NCBI RefSeq assembly: GCF_017873095.1
Contig: NZ_JAGGJU010000003.1
Span: 186,001 to 250,000 of the forward strand
Direction: 5' to 3'
From: Heterorhizobium halophytocola
GTDB taxonomy: Bacteria; Pseudomonadota; Alphaproteobacteria; Rhizobiales; Rhizobiaceae
DNA length: 64,000 nt
A program made the translations under genes and the position numbers. Below the pieces are notes generated by a model. It was given only the letters and a program-made list of their open reading frames with translations, searched no databases and was not told where the DNA came from. This document shows, one piece after another, positions 8,967-18,805 of the stretch (within the stretch, counting starts at the first letter, position 1; the number at the start of each line of letters is the position of its first letter).

Positions 8967-10250
8967 ATGCTTGACATCAAATGGATCCGCGACAATCCCG
9001 AGGCTCTGGATGCGGCGCTGGCAAAGCGCGGCGCGGAGCCGCAGGCCGCAACCCTGATCGCGCTTGACGAGACGCGTCGCTCCGTCGTCCATTCGCTGCA
9101 GGAAATGCAGTCCCGTCGCAACGCCGCCTCCAAGGAGATCGGCGCGGCCATGGGGCAGAAGAACATGGAGCTTGCCGACACGCTGAAGGCGGAAGTCGCA
9201 AAGCTGAAGGAAAGCCTGCCGCAGGCCGAGGAAGAGGAGCGGGTCGCGAGTGCCGCACTGGCCGACCGGCTTTCCAGCCTGCCGAACATTCCGCTCGATG
9301 ACGTGCCCGAGGGCGCCGACGAGCATGACAATGTCGTTGCCCGCACGACCGGCCAGAAGCCCGGCTGGAACCATCCGGCGAAGGAACATTTCGAGATCGG
9401 CGAAGCCCTCGGCTACATGGATTTCGAACGTGCCGCCAAGCTGTCGGGCTCGCGCTTCACGGTGCTGACCGGTCCGCTGGCACGGCTCGAACGGGCTCTT
9501 GGCCAGTTCATGATCGACCTGCACACCGGCGAGCATGGCTATACGGAAGTCTCCTCGCCGCTGATGGTGCGCGACGAGGCGGTGTTCGGTACCGGCCAGC
9601 TGCCGAAATTTGCCGAAGACCTGTTCAGGACCACCGACGGCCGCTGGCTGATCCCGACGGCGGAGGTGACGCTCACCAACCTCGTCTCGGGGGAAATCCT
9701 CGAACAGGAAAAACTGCCGCTGCGCTTCACCGCGCTGACCCCGTCCTTCCGCTCGGAAGCCGGATCCGCCGGCCGCGACACCCGCGGCATGCTGCGCCAG
9801 CACCAGTTCTGGAAATGCGAGCTTGTGTCGATTACCGATGCGGAAAGCGCGATTGCCGAGCATGAGCGGATGACCGCCTGCGCCGAAGAGGTGCTGAAGC
9901 GTCTCGGCCTGCATTTCCGCACGATGACGCTCTGCACCGGCGATATGGGCTTTTCCGCGCGCAAGACCTACGATCTGGAGGTCTGGCTGCCGGGGCAGAA
10001 CACCTATCGCGAGATTTCGTCCTGCTCGGTCTGCGGCGATTTCCAGGGGCGGCGGATGAATGCCCGCTACCGGGCGAAGGATGACAAGGCGACGACCTTC
10101 GTTCATACGCTGAACGGGTCGGGCACCGCCGTCGGCCGCTGCCTGATCGCGGTGATGGAGAACTACCTGAACGAGGACGGTTCGATCACCGTGCCAGACG
10201 TGCTGCTGCCCTATATGGGCGGTCTCACGCGGATCGAGAAGGCGGACTGA
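8967..10250 (+). CDS. serS: Seryl-tRNA synthetase
   Basis: A 427-residue class II aminoacyl-tRNA synthetase that charges tRNA-Ser. The N-terminal 110 residues form the long coiled-coil arm that grips the tRNA variable arm; the catalytic core carries motif 2 ([20 protein letters not shown], in which the Arg residues bind ATP) and motif 3 ([16 protein letters not shown]). I use ATG 8967 ([12 protein letters not shown]), the family-typical start; an upstream in-frame ATG at 8922 would add 15 unrelated residues. surE follows after nine bases. Confidence 0.96.
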   Translation: MLDIKWIRDNPEALDAALAKRGAEPQAATLIALDETRRSVVHSLQEMQSRRNAASKEIGAAMGQKNMELADTLKAEVAKLKESLPQAEEEERVASAALADRLSSLPNIPLDDVPEGADEHDNVVARTTGQKPGWNHPAKEHFEIGEALGYMDFERAAKLSGSRFTVLTGPLARLERALGQFMIDLHTGEHGYTEVSSPLMVRDEAVFGTGQLPKFAEDLFRTTDGRWLIPTAEVTLTNLVSGEILEQEKLPLRFTALTPSFRSEAGSAGRDTRGMLRQHQFWKCELVSITDAESAIAEHERMTACAEEVLKRLGLHFRTMTLCTGDMGFSARKTYDLEVWLPGQNTYREISSCSVCGDFQGRRMNARYRAKDDKATTFVHTLNGSGTAVGRCLIAVMENYLNEDGSITVPDVLLPYMGGLTRIEKAD

Positions 10251-10259
10251 GGACGGCTG

Positions 10260-11033
10260 ATGCGCATCCTCCTGACCAATGACGACGGCATTCACGCCGA
10301 GGGCATCAAGGTCCTCGAGCGTGTCGCCCGCACGCTGTCCGACGATGTGTGGGTGGTGGCGCCGGAAAGCGACCAGAGCGGTCTGGCGCATTCGCTGACG
10401 CTGTCCGATCCGCTGCGCATGCGCAAGCTCGACGACCGGCACTTCGCCCTGCGCGGCACGCCGACCGACTGCGTCATCATGGCGATCCGCGAGGTGCTCG
10501 ACCGCAAGCCGGATCTGGTGCTTTCGGGCATCAATGTCGGCGCCAATCTGGCCGACGACATCACCTATTCCGGCACGGTTGCCGGTGCCATCGAGGGCGC
10601 CCTGCAGGGGGTGCGTTCGATCGCCCTCAGCCAGCTCTATGATTATGCCAATCCCGAGCACGGCGTGCCCTGGGAGGTCGGCGAGACGATCGGGCCCGGG
10701 CTGATCCGGCAGCTGATCGAGACGGACCTGCCGGCCGGCAGTTTCCTCAACGTCAATTTTCCCCGCTGTGCGCCCGCCGATGTCAGGGGCGTCGAGGTGA
10801 CGGCGCAGGGCAAGCTCGATTTCGGCCTTGAAGTCGAAAAGCGCCAGGATGGCCGCGGACTTCCGTATTACTGGCTGCGCTTCGGTCAGCGGATCACCGA
10901 ATTCACCGCAGGCACCGATCTGCACGCGATCAGCGAGAACAAGGTCTCGGTTTCGCCGTTGAAGGTCGATACGACGGATTATGCGGCGCGCGACAGCGTG
11001 GCCAGAGCTTTGGGGCTTGGAGTACCGGATTGA
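10260..11033 (+). CDS. surE: 5'-nucleotidase SurE
   Basis: A 257-residue metal-dependent nucleoside 5'-monophosphate phosphatase. The metal site is readable: Asp8 and Asp9 in [15 protein letters not shown], Ser40 in the ESDQSG loop, and Asn92 in SGINVGANL. The gene is followed by pcm and an nlpD-like gene, the same order as the stationary-phase surE-pcm-nlpD cluster of enterobacteria, and the stop codon overlaps the likely pcm start. Confidence 0.95.
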   Translation: MRILLTNDDGIHAEGIKVLERVARTLSDDVWVVAPESDQSGLAHSLTLSDPLRMRKLDDRHFALRGTPTDCVIMAIREVLDRKPDLVLSGINVGANLADDITYSGTVAGAIEGALQGVRSIALSQLYDYANPEHGVPWEVGETIGPGLIRQLIETDLPAGSFLNVNFPRCAPADVRGVEVTAQGKLDFGLEVEKRQDGRGLPYYWLRFGQRITEFTAGTDLHAISENKVSVSPLKVDTTDYAARDSVARALGLGVPD

Positions 11034-11683
11034 AGACAGGCATGATCGAAAGGGAAGGCTTTGCCGCCCTGGTTTTGCGTCTGCGGGCCGAAGGCATTTC
11101 GGATCTCGATCTCCTGACGGCCGTCGAGCAGACGCCGCGCTCCGCCTTCGTGCCGTCCTACCTGGCGGAGCATGCCTATTCCAGCCGCTCGATCCCGCTC
11201 GACTGCGGTTCCTTCATGGAAGGGGCCGATCTGACGGTGCGCATGCTGCGGCAACTGAACGTCAAGCCCGCCCACCGGGTGCTGGAAATCGGCACCGGCA
11301 GCGGTTTCATGGCGGCGGTGCTCGGCCGGATGTCCGAGCGTGTCCTGTCGCTGGAGCGCTATCGCGGACTTGCGACCGACGCGCAAAAGCGGATCGATGA
11401 CCTCGGTTTGAAGAATGTCGTGGTGCGGCTTGCCGACGGTTCTGCCGGGGTGACGGGCGAGGGGACCTTCGACCGGATCATCGCGACGGCCGCCTTTCCC
11501 GAGATGCCGCGTTTCATGGCCGAGCAGATGGCGTCGGGCGGCGTGGCGGTGGTGCCGGTGATCGTCGACGAGGGCCGCTGCATGCTGACCCGGCTCGCCA
11601 AGACAGGCAGCCGTTTCGAGCGCGAGGAGCTCGGTCCCGTGCCGTTTCTGCCGCTCGAGCCGCGCCTGTCGCTCTGCCTGTGA
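11030..11683 (+). CDS. pcm: Protein-L-isoaspartate O-methyltransferase
   Basis: A 217-residue SAM-dependent enzyme that methylates isoaspartyl residues so that damaged proteins can be repaired. It shows the PCMT pattern: an N-terminal region ending in TPRSAFVP, the SAM-binding loop [15 protein letters not shown] (about 84-98), and the C-terminal P-V segment. Two starts are possible: TTG 11030 overlaps the surE stop and has GGAG seven bases upstream, while ATG 11042 has a weaker site. I give the former and leave it open. Confidence 0.92.
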   Translation: MKTGMIEREGFAALVLRLRAEGISDLDLLTAVEQTPRSAFVPSYLAEHAYSSRSIPLDCGSFMEGADLTVRMLRQLNVKPAHRVLEIGTGSGFMAAVLGRMSERVLSLERYRGLATDAQKRIDDLGLKNVVVRLADGSAGVTGEGTFDRIIATAAFPEMPRFMAEQMASGGVAVVPVIVDEGRCMLTRLAKTGSRFEREELGPVPFLPLEPRLSLCL

Positions 11684-11817
11684 GGGGCCGATTCCCGGAT
11701 GCCTGTTGCGGGGAAAATCCGGAAATAGTTCATGCCCTGGGGGTCGGATTAACGGCCCGGTAACACTAACGCGCTTTAATCAACTCCACATCCAGTTGCG
11801 TATTTGTGGAACGAGTT

Positions 11818-13194
11818 ATGCGTCAGAGTGAATCACCGACAAACGGTTGGTCCGTTGCCCGCATCGTTGCGGCCGCCCTCCTCGCCAGTGCTGCCACGGG
11901 CTGCAGTTCGGACGCCAGCCGCTTCTCCAGTTTGATGCCGAGCCATGACGAGCTGACGACCGCGTCGATCAACAACCAGCGCGCTCCGGTGCCGGCGGCC
12001 AGTGTCGGAAACGGCGGTTATGCGGCCCCGCAGATGGGCCAGCAGGACTACGGCGCGCGGAGCCAGGCCATGGCCCAGCCTTATCCGTCTCAATCCTATC
12101 CCTCCGAACCGTCCTCGGCCGCCCGCCGTTCGTCGCAGCCGGTCGCCGTCGAGCGCTCGGCGCTGGCAGCCCCCTCGGATGCGCCGAACCAGGCGTCTTC
12201 CTCGAGCGGCAATCGCCAGATGGCGCTGGCCCAGCCGATGCCGGCAAGCGCGGCAAGCCAGCAGCCCCGTCGCATCGAGCCGGCCTCGTCCGGCAATCGC
12301 GAGCAGCTGGTGACCGGCAGCAATCCGTCGCGCGTCGCCGCCCAGCCGGCCTCGCTGCCGGATCCGGGCAATGTGCCCGTGCCGCATAATTCGCCGGAGC
12401 AGAAGGTCGCCCTCCTGCCCAAGCCGACGACGTCGCGGGTCAAGCAGGAAGGCTCGGCCGATAGCGCCAATGCCGGCAATTCCGACAGCGATCCGGGCGC
12501 CTATGTGGTCCGTCCGGGAGACTCGCTGGCCAAGATCGCCCGCGACACCGGCACCAGCGTCGATGCGCTGAAGAGCGCCAACAATCTGAGCAGCGTCACC
12601 ATCCGCGTCGGCCAGAAGCTCAAGGTGCCGAGCCAGGGTGCCGACATGGTCAAGACCGCGAGCGTTCCGGCCTCTTCCAAGCCCTCGGCGGAGCCGGCTG
12701 TGGTCAAGGCCGAGCCGGTCGTTGCCAAGGCCGATCCGCAGCCGAGTTCGGCCGCGTCGGAAAGCGTCGGGCAGGTTGCCAGCGCCGATCCGCAGGCAAG
12801 CGCCCCGCAGAGCACCGGCATCGGCAAGTATCGCTGGCCTGTCACCGGCGCGGTGATCGCCAAATACGGCCAGAATGTCGGCGGCAAGCGCAATGACGGC
12901 ATCGACATCTCGGTGCCGGAGGGCACGCCGATCAAGGCTGCCGAAAACGGCGTGGTCATCTATGCCGGCAACGGCCTGAAGGAACTGGGCAATACGGTGC
13001 TGGTGCGCCATCAGGACGGAACCGTGACGGTCTACGGCCATGCGGATGCGCTCAGCGTCCAGCGCGGCCAGAAGGTCCAGCGTGGCCAGCAGATTGCGAA
13101 ATCCGGGATGAGCGGAAGCGCGAAACGTCCGCAGGTGCACTTCGAAGTGCGCAAGGACGCCAGCCCCGTCGACCCCATGACATTCCTGGAATAG
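11818..13194 (+). CDS. NlpD-like LysM/LytM lipoprotein (probable amidase activator)
   Basis: A 458-residue lipoprotein. The signal sequence ends in a lipobox-like SAATGC with Cys29; a long Ser/Pro/Gln-rich linker leads to a LysM domain (about 228-275, YVVRPGDSLAKIARDTG) and then a LytM/M23 domain (about 340-455). In the M23 domain the first metal-binding His of the HxGxD pattern is Asn (NDGIDIS), as in NlpD and EnvC, which activate cell-wall amidases but do not cut peptidoglycan themselves. Its position after surE-pcm supports NlpD. I prefer ATG 11818; a GTG at 11806 is in frame. Non-catalytic function is inferred from the missing ligand. Confidence 0.88.
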   Translation: MRQSESPTNGWSVARIVAAALLASAATGCSSDASRFSSLMPSHDELTTASINNQRAPVPAASVGNGGYAAPQMGQQDYGARSQAMAQPYPSQSYPSEPSSAARRSSQPVAVERSALAAPSDAPNQASSSSGNRQMALAQPMPASAASQQPRRIEPASSGNREQLVTGSNPSRVAAQPASLPDPGNVPVPHNSPEQKVALLPKPTTSRVKQEGSADSANAGNSDSDPGAYVVRPGDSLAKIARDTGTSVDALKSANNLSSVTIRVGQKLKVPSQGADMVKTASVPASSKPSAEPAVVKAEPVVAKADPQPSSAASESVGQVASADPQASAPQSTGIGKYRWPVTGAVIAKYGQNVGGKRNDGIDISVPEGTPIKAAENGVVIYAGNGLKELGNTVLVRHQDGTVTVYGHADALSVQRGQKVQRGQQIAKSGMSGSAKRPQVHFEVRKDASPVDPMTFLE

Positions 13195-13219
13195 TGTTTT
13201 GCGTATCAGGATGTAAAGC

Positions 13220-13250
13220 AGAAGGTCCGGTGCAAACCGGGCCTTCTTGC
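13220..13250. terminator. Hairpin between the convergent nlpD-like and DUF815 genes
   Basis: An 11-bp stem (AGAAGGTCCGG against CCGGGCCTTCT, one G-U) with a six-base loop sits between two gene ends. The T-run is short (TTCTTGCT), so termination on either strand is likely but not certain. Confidence 0.55.
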
Positions 13251-13269
13251 TGTCCGGGGCAAGCCTGTC

Positions 13270-14139
13270 TCAGGCACCTGGCAGGGGCTTGCGCAGGCGC
13301 CCGGCGAGATCCTGGATATATTGCCATGCCACGCGCCCCGAGCGACCGCCACGGGTGGTGGCCCATTCGAGCGCTTCATGGTGCAATTGCGCGCGCTCAA
13401 GCCCCAGGTCGAAATGGTCGGCATAGCCGTCGATCATCGCCAGATAGTCGTCCTGGCTGCATTTGTGGAAGCCGAGCCAGAGGCCGAAACGGTCCGAAAG
13501 CGACACCTTCTCCTCGACCGCCTCGGACGGATTGATCGCCGTCGACTGTTCGTTTTCCATCATGTGGCGGGGCAGGAGATGGCGCCGGTTCGACGTGGCG
13601 TAGAACAGGACATTGTCCGGGCGCCCCTCGATGCCGCCGTCGAGGGCTGCCTTCAGCGACTTGTAGGCGGTATCGTCATGGTCGAAGGACAGGTCGTCGC
13701 AAAACAGGATGACGCGGTAGCGGGCGCCCTTCAGCACGTCGAGCAGCTGCGGCAGCGTGTCGATATCCTCCCGGTGGACCTCGACCAGTTTCAGCCGGTC
13801 GTGGCCCGCGGACCGGATATCGGCATGCACGGCTTTGACCAGGGACGACTTGCCCATGCCGCGCGCGCCCCACAGCAGCACATTGTTGGCGGCGAAGCCT
13901 TCGGCGAAGCGCAGCGTGTTTTCGTGCAGGATGTCGCGCACATGATCGACGCCGCGGATCAGGGTCAGGGCCACGCGGTTTGGCCGGGGCACCGGCTGCA
14001 GGTGGCGACGTTCGGGCGACCAGACGAAACAGTCGGCGCTCTGCCAGTCGTTTTCGGCAGGCGCCGGGCCGGCGATCCGCTCGACGGCATCGGCCAGACG
14101 CCGCACTTCCAGGATCAGGTCATCGATTCTCTTCGCCAT
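13270..14139 (-). CDS. DUF815-family AAA+ ATPase
   Basis: A 289-residue P-loop ATPase of the DUF815 family. Walker A is GARGMGKSS (91-99), Walker B is VILFCDDLSF (about 143-152), and YATSNRRHLLP resembles sensor 1. Biological role is not established for this family; it is widespread in proteobacteria and is usually annotated only as an ATPase. It is convergent with the nlpD-like gene and divergent from yajC. The start ATG at 14139 gives the usual length. Confidence 0.85.
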   Translation of the reverse strand: MAKRIDDLILEVRRLADAVERIAGPAPAENDWQSADCFVWSPERRHLQPVPRPNRVALTLIRGVDHVRDILHENTLRFAEGFAANNVLLWGARGMGKSSLVKAVHADIRSAGHDRLKLVEVHREDIDTLPQLLDVLKGARYRVILFCDDLSFDHDDTAYKSLKAALDGGIEGRPDNVLFYATSNRRHLLPRHMMENEQSTAINPSEAVEEKVSLSDRFGLWLGFHKCSQDDYLAMIDGYADHFDLGLERAQLHHEALEWATTRGGRSGRVAWQYIQDLAGRLRKPLPGA

Positions 14140-14347
14140 GATGTCTCCCGTTCACCGCTTTCGGGGCGGTCTGAATACATGCTGGCGCTGCGGGTAACAC
14201 GGCAAATTGCCCGCAGAAAGGATTACAGGCGCAAAATCGGTACGCAGAAGGCCTGTTTGTGTTGCATTCCACCCTTGCAACAATATATTCCGGCCACCTG
14301 TCGAGGCATATGTGCCGCGCCTTTCTGTAAAGATGAGGGAGTCTTCT

Positions 14348-14698
14348 ATGTTTTTCACACCGGCATATGCCCAGGACGCCGCTGCTCAAGGAGTAGGTGG
14401 TTTTGGTTCGGGCATGGAAATGCTTTTCCTGTTCGTGCCGTTGATGGTGGTCTGGTACTTCTTTCTGATCCGTCCGCAGCGTGCCCAGATGAAGAAGCGT
14501 CAGGAAACCCTCTCGTCGATCCGTCGGGGTGACCAGGTTGTCCTCGGCGGCGGCATCATCGGCAAGGTGTCGAAGGTGGTCGACGACAACGAACTCGAAG
14601 TCGAGATCGCCGACGGTATCCGTGTCCGTGCCATGCGCACCCATGTGGCCGAGGTTCGCGTCAAGGGCGAACCGGTCAAGACCGACGCGAAGTCCTGA
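14348..14698 (+). CDS. yajC: Preprotein translocase accessory subunit YajC
   Basis: A 116-residue single-pass membrane protein, part of the SecDF-YajC complex that assists SecYEG-driven export. It has the membrane helix MLFLFVPLMVVWYFFLIRPQ followed by the conserved QRAQMKKRQE and the GDQVVLGGGIIGKV fold. The start is fixed by GAGGGAG six bases before ATG 14348; the open frame extends upstream but is not protein-like there. secDF is 73 bases downstream. Confidence 0.95.
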   Translation: MFFTPAYAQDAAAQGVGGFGSGMEMLFLFVPLMVVWYFFLIRPQRAQMKKRQETLSSIRRGDQVVLGGGIIGKVSKVVDDNELEVEIADGIRVRAMRTHVAEVRVKGEPVKTDAKS

Positions 14699-14704
14699 AT
14701 GGCA

Positions 14705-14730
14705 GGCGCGGGGCATTCCCCCGCGCCTTT
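14705..14730 (+). terminator. GC hairpin between yajC and secDF
   Basis: A perfect 9-bp stem (GGCGCGGGG/CCCCGCGCC) with loop CATTC is followed by only TTTGCT. It could be a partial terminator that lowers secDF transcription relative to yajC, or an mRNA-stabilising hairpin. Structure is plain; role is inferred. Confidence 0.5.
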
Positions 14731-14771
14731 GCTCAATTATGTAAGCCCCAACCCCGGAAATCGAGACCTAC

Positions 14772-17324
14772 ATGCTGTACTACTCGCGGTGGAAGACCCT
14801 GATAATCTGGCTGATCGTCGTCGTCAGCGTGCTGTTCGCCGTACCGAACCTTTTCACCAAGGACCAGCTGGATCGCTTTCCGTCTTTCCTGCCCAAGGAC
14901 AAGGTCACGCTTGGCCTCGATCTGCAGGGCGGTTCCTACATCATGCTCAAGCTGGAGCGCGGCGACATCGTCAAGGACCGTCTGGAGACGGTGGTCGGTG
15001 ATGTGCGCACGGCGCTCCGCGACAAGAGCATTCGCTATACCGGTCTTGCCGGCAATGGCCAGACGGTCCAGGTGCGCATCAGCGATACGACCCAGTTGCA
15101 GGCCGCCAAGGATGCCCTGAACGACCTCACCGCGCCGGTCAGCGTCGGTGGTCTGACGGGCGGTACCGTGCAGGAAGTCTCGCTGGACGACGCCGGCGAC
15201 GGCCTGCTGCGGCTGAACCTCACCGATGACGGCATCAATTACCGGGTCTCCTCGGCGCTGACGCAGTCGATCGAGGTGGTGCGCCGCCGCGTCGACGAAC
15301 TCGGCACCACCGAACCGGTGATCCAGCGCCAGGGTGAGGACCGCATCATCGTTCAGGTGCCCGGGCTGCAGGATCCGCAGCGTCTCAAGGCCCTGCTCAA
15401 CCAGACCGCCAAGCTGACCTTCCACATGGTCGACAGCTCGATGCCGGTGCAGGAGGCGATCAGCGGTCGCCCGCCGGCAGGCTCCGAGGTTCTCTATTCG
15501 ACCGACGAACCGGCTGTGCCCTATCTGATCCAGAAGCGCACCCTGGTCTCCGGCGAAAACCTCACCGATGCCCAGGCGACCTTCAACCAGCAGAACAACG
15601 AGCCCGTCGTCACCTTCCGTTTCGACAGCCAGGGCGCCCAGCGCTTCGCCCAGATCACCACCCAGAATGTCGGCAAGCCGTTTGCCATCGTCCTCGACAA
15701 CCAGGTGATTTCGGCACCGGTGATCCGCGAGCCGATCGTCGGCGGATCCGGCCAGATCTCGGGTAATTTCTCCGTGCAGGGGGCCAACGACCTGGCCGTG
15801 CTGCTGCGCGCCGGTGCATTGCCGGCAACACTGACCATCGTACAGGAACGCACCGTCGGTCCGGGCCTTGGCCAGGACTCGATCAATGCCGGCATGAATG
15901 CCAGCATCATCGGCGCGATTGCCGTCGTGGTCTTCATGCTGCTCTTCTATGGCGGTTTCGGCGTCATGGCGAATATCGCGCTGGTCGCCAACGTGATCAT
16001 GATCTTCGCCGTGCTGAGCATCATCGGATCGACGCTGACCCTGCCGGGTATCGCCGGTATCGTGCTCACCATGGGCATGGCGGTGGACTCCAACGTGCTG
16101 GTCTTCGAGCGTATCCGCGAAGAGGTGAAATCCGGCCGTTCGCTGGTCCAGGCGATCGAGATCGGCTTCAACAAGGCATTCGCCACCATCGTCGACGCCA
16201 ACCTGACGACGCTGATTGCCGCAGCCGTGCTGTTCTTCCTCGGCTCCGGTCCGGTGCGTGGCTTTTCGGTGACGCTTGCCGTCGGTATCATCACCACCGT
16301 CTTTACCGCCTTCACCATGACCCGCTGGCTGGTGGCCACCTGGTATCGCTGGCGGCGGCCCAAGCATCTGCCGAAGGGCATCCGCACCGGTATCTTCGAT
16401 GCGCAGAACATCCGCTTCATGGGCATCCGCCGCTATATCTTCACCGGCGCCGCCATCCTGTCCGTTGCCTCGCTTGTCGGCTTCACCACCGTCGGCCTCA
16501 ATCTCGGCATCGACTTCAAGGGTGGCTCGATCATGGAGCTGAAGGCGCGCCAGGGCGATGCCGACATTCGTGACATCCGCGAGCGGCTGACCACCCTCAA
16601 TCTCGGCGACGTCCAGGCCCAGGGCTTCGGCGATCCAGCCAGCGTTCTGGTGCGGGTTCAGGCTCAGGACGGCGGCGACGGCGCCCAGCAATCGGCGATC
16701 GCCAAGGTTCGCGGCGAACTCGAGGACAACTACGACTTCCGGCGTGTGGAAGTGGTTGGCCCCGTGGTCTCGGGCGAGTTGACCCGCAGTGCGACCATCG
16801 GTGTCGCCGTGGCGCTGCTGGCGATCCTCGTCTATATCTGGTTCCGCTTCGAGTGGCAGTTTGCCGTGGGTGCGATCATCGCCACGCTGCATGACGTGAT
16901 CCTGACGCTCGGCCTGTTCGTGGCACTCGGCATCGAGTTCAACCTCACCAGTATCGCGGCCATCCTGACGATCATCGGTTACTCGCTGAACGACACGGTG
17001 GTGGTCTATGACCGCATGCGCGAAAACCTCAGGCGCTATCGCAAGATGCCGCTCGACGTGGTGATCGACACCTCGATCAACCAGACACTGTCGCGCACGG
17101 TGCTGACCAGCTCGACGACGCTTCTGGCGCTTCTGGCGCTCTACCTGTTCGGTGGCGAAGTCATTGCCTCGTTTACGCTCGCCATGCTGTTCGGCGTGTT
17201 TGTCGGCACCTTCTCGTCGATCTATATCGCGGCACCGGTGCTGATCGCCTTCAAGCTGCGTCCGGAAAGCTTTGCGGACGACAAGGACGATGCGCCGGCC
17301 GGCGCCAACAAGGCGCAGGTCTGA
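14772..17324 (+). CDS. secDF: Fused protein-export membrane protein SecDF
   Basis: An 850-residue natural fusion of SecD and SecF, RND-type proteins that use proton motive force to finish pulling secreted proteins across the inner membrane. The SecD half (about 1-520) opens with a membrane helix and LGLDLQGGSYIML, has the P1 periplasmic domain and five C-terminal helices including MGMAVDSNVLVFERIREE. The SecF half begins near FMGIRRYIFTGAA, has GIDFKGGSIMELK and ends with GYSLNDTVVVYDRMREN. The single-chain form is common in Rhizobiales. Confidence 0.96.
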   Translation: MLYYSRWKTLIIWLIVVVSVLFAVPNLFTKDQLDRFPSFLPKDKVTLGLDLQGGSYIMLKLERGDIVKDRLETVVGDVRTALRDKSIRYTGLAGNGQTVQVRISDTTQLQAAKDALNDLTAPVSVGGLTGGTVQEVSLDDAGDGLLRLNLTDDGINYRVSSALTQSIEVVRRRVDELGTTEPVIQRQGEDRIIVQVPGLQDPQRLKALLNQTAKLTFHMVDSSMPVQEAISGRPPAGSEVLYSTDEPAVPYLIQKRTLVSGENLTDAQATFNQQNNEPVVTFRFDSQGAQRFAQITTQNVGKPFAIVLDNQVISAPVIREPIVGGSGQISGNFSVQGANDLAVLLRAGALPATLTIVQERTVGPGLGQDSINAGMNASIIGAIAVVVFMLLFYGGFGVMANIALVANVIMIFAVLSIIGSTLTLPGIAGIVLTMGMAVDSNVLVFERIREEVKSGRSLVQAIEIGFNKAFATIVDANLTTLIAAAVLFFLGSGPVRGFSVTLAVGIITTVFTAFTMTRWLVATWYRWRRPKHLPKGIRTGIFDAQNIRFMGIRRYIFTGAAILSVASLVGFTTVGLNLGIDFKGGSIMELKARQGDADIRDIRERLTTLNLGDVQAQGFGDPASVLVRVQAQDGGDGAQQSAIAKVRGELEDNYDFRRVEVVGPVVSGELTRSATIGVAVALLAILVYIWFRFEWQFAVGAIIATLHDVILTLGLFVALGIEFNLTSIAAILTIIGYSLNDTVVVYDRMRENLRRYRKMPLDVVIDTSINQTLSRTVLTSSTTLLALLALYLFGGEVIASFTLAMLFGVFVGTFSSIYIAAPVLIAFKLRPESFADDKDDAPAGANKAQV

Positions 17325-17346
17325 GCTGTTGGCAAAGGGAATCATC

Positions 17347-17718
17347 ATGCGCGATGCGCATTTCCCGGGGCGTGCGCCGGTGGATGCCTATGGCAATGGC
17401 GGCTTTCGCTTTGCCGACATGTCGCATCGCGGCTCTCTGCTGATGCTGCCGTCGGGGGTGCACGGATGGGACATGGCCGAGGGGGATCCGCTCACCGCCG
17501 ACCGTTTCCAGCAGGTGCTGGATGACGCCGACGGTATCGAGGTCCTGCTGGTCGGCACCGGCATGGGGATGGTCCCCCTGCCGGCCGAACTGAAGGCGGC
17601 GCTGAAGGCCAGGGGGATCGCCAGCGATCCGATGAGCACCGGCGCTGCGGTGCGCACCTACAACATCATGCTGGCGGAAGAGCGCGCCGTCGCTGCCGCG
17701 CTGATCGCGGTGGTCTAG
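17347..17718 (+). CDS. Mth938-like (DUF498) protein
   Basis: A 123-residue protein of the Mth938-like fold, related to the human Complex I assembly factor NDUFAF3. Visible segments are GGFRFADMSHRGSLLMLP and VEVLLVGTG-type strands (here IEVLLVGTGMGMVPLP). I start at ATG 17347 with AAGGGA six bases upstream; TTG 17329 is a reasonable alternative that would add MAKGII. It follows secDF by 22 bases and precedes the synthase-like gene, an order that is consistent with one transcript. Confidence 0.85.
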   Translation: MRDAHFPGRAPVDAYGNGGFRFADMSHRGSLLMLPSGVHGWDMAEGDPLTADRFQQVLDDADGIEVLLVGTGMGMVPLPAELKAALKARGIASDPMSTGAAVRTYNIMLAEERAVAAALIAVV

Positions 17719-17833
17719 CGGCACCGTCCGCAGGTCGTTGCCGGGGCGCCGGGCAGGCGGCAATGTCATTGGTTTTGCCGCGTCCGGACGTCGACCGCCA
17801 AGGATCGCCGCAACAGCCATCAAGAGGTCATCG

Positions 17834-18688
17834 GTGAGCCAAGCTCGACACGACAATGCGGCGGAAAGCCTGGGAATGTTGCGGGATCTCGATCGCGACC
17901 GCTACCTGGCCTGCCTGCTGTCTCCGGCAGACAGGCGCGAGGCGCTGGCGGCCCTTTATGCCTTTGCCGCCGAACTGGCACGCGTGCGCGACGTGGTGCA
18001 CGAGCCGCTGCCCGGCGAGATCCGGTTGCAATACTGGCGCGACCTGCTGGACGGCAAGGCGCATGGCGAGACCCAGGCCAATCCTGTCGCAACGGCCCTG
18101 ATGGCGGCCGTCGAGACCCATCATTTGCCGAGGGCGCCGCTTCTGGCGATGATCGATGCGCGACTGTTCGACCTCTATGACGATCCGATCGAAAGCCGCG
18201 GCATGCTGGAAGGCTATGCCGGCGAAACGGCCTCGGCGCTGATCCAGCTGGCAAGCCTCGTGCTGGATCCCAGGGCGGCCGCCGGTCATGCGCAGGCGGC
18301 CGGCCATGCGGGGATCGCGCAGGCGATCGCCGGACTGATCCTGTTGATGCCGATCCATCGTCGTCGCGGCCAGGTCTATCTGCCGGTCGAGCTGCTGACC
18401 TCGGTCGGCCTCGACCGCGAGAGCTTCCTGCGGATCGACAAGGATCCGCGTCTCGATGCAGCGATCGAAGCCTTTGCGGGGCTCGGGCGAGAGCATTTGC
18501 AGAAGGCGAGGGAAGCAGGGCGCCCGCCGGCGGGGCTGATGCCGGCCTATCTGCCGGCGACGCTGGCAGAGCCCGTGCTTATCAAGGCGTCGCGACTGGG
18601 CGGCCGCATTCTGTCCACCGATATCCGGCCGGGCCAGCTGCGTCGCCAGATCAGGATGGTGTCGGCGCTTGCCATGCGCCGGCTGTAG
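17834..18688 (+). CDS. Squalene/phytoene-synthase-like protein (possible NDUFAF6-type assembly factor)
   Basis: A 284-residue protein with the helical isoprenoid-synthase fold (LYAFAAELARVRDVV, IRLQYWRDLL, LEGYAGETASALIQLA). The paired Asp-rich motifs needed for prenyl diphosphate condensation are not recognisable, which fits the NDUFAF6-like branch linked to respiratory Complex I assembly rather than a working phytoene synthase. The neighbouring Mth938-like gene also belongs to a Complex I assembly family. GTG 17834 is chosen because AGAGG lies six bases upstream. The enzymatic status is inferred. Confidence 0.78.
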   Translation: MSQARHDNAAESLGMLRDLDRDRYLACLLSPADRREALAALYAFAAELARVRDVVHEPLPGEIRLQYWRDLLDGKAHGETQANPVATALMAAVETHHLPRAPLLAMIDARLFDLYDDPIESRGMLEGYAGETASALIQLASLVLDPRAAAGHAQAAGHAGIAQAIAGLILLMPIHRRRGQVYLPVELLTSVGLDRESFLRIDKDPRLDAAIEAFAGLGREHLQKAREAGRPPAGLMPAYLPATLAEPVLIKASRLGGRILSTDIRPGQLRRQIRMVSALAMRRL

Positions 18689-18805
18689 CATCCAGCCGTT
18701 GCTGCCCTGTCTTCAGATCACAGCATTCGCGCAAGGCTCGGCTGGTACGACGCCTGAACCGCAGAACCCAGAGACGCATCACATCCTGATGCGCGGGAGA
18801 CGAAG

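Noticed and set aside
14733..17348. 871-codon minus-strand open frame
   Set aside because: Exact shadow of secDF; low stop frequency in GC-rich DNA explains its length.
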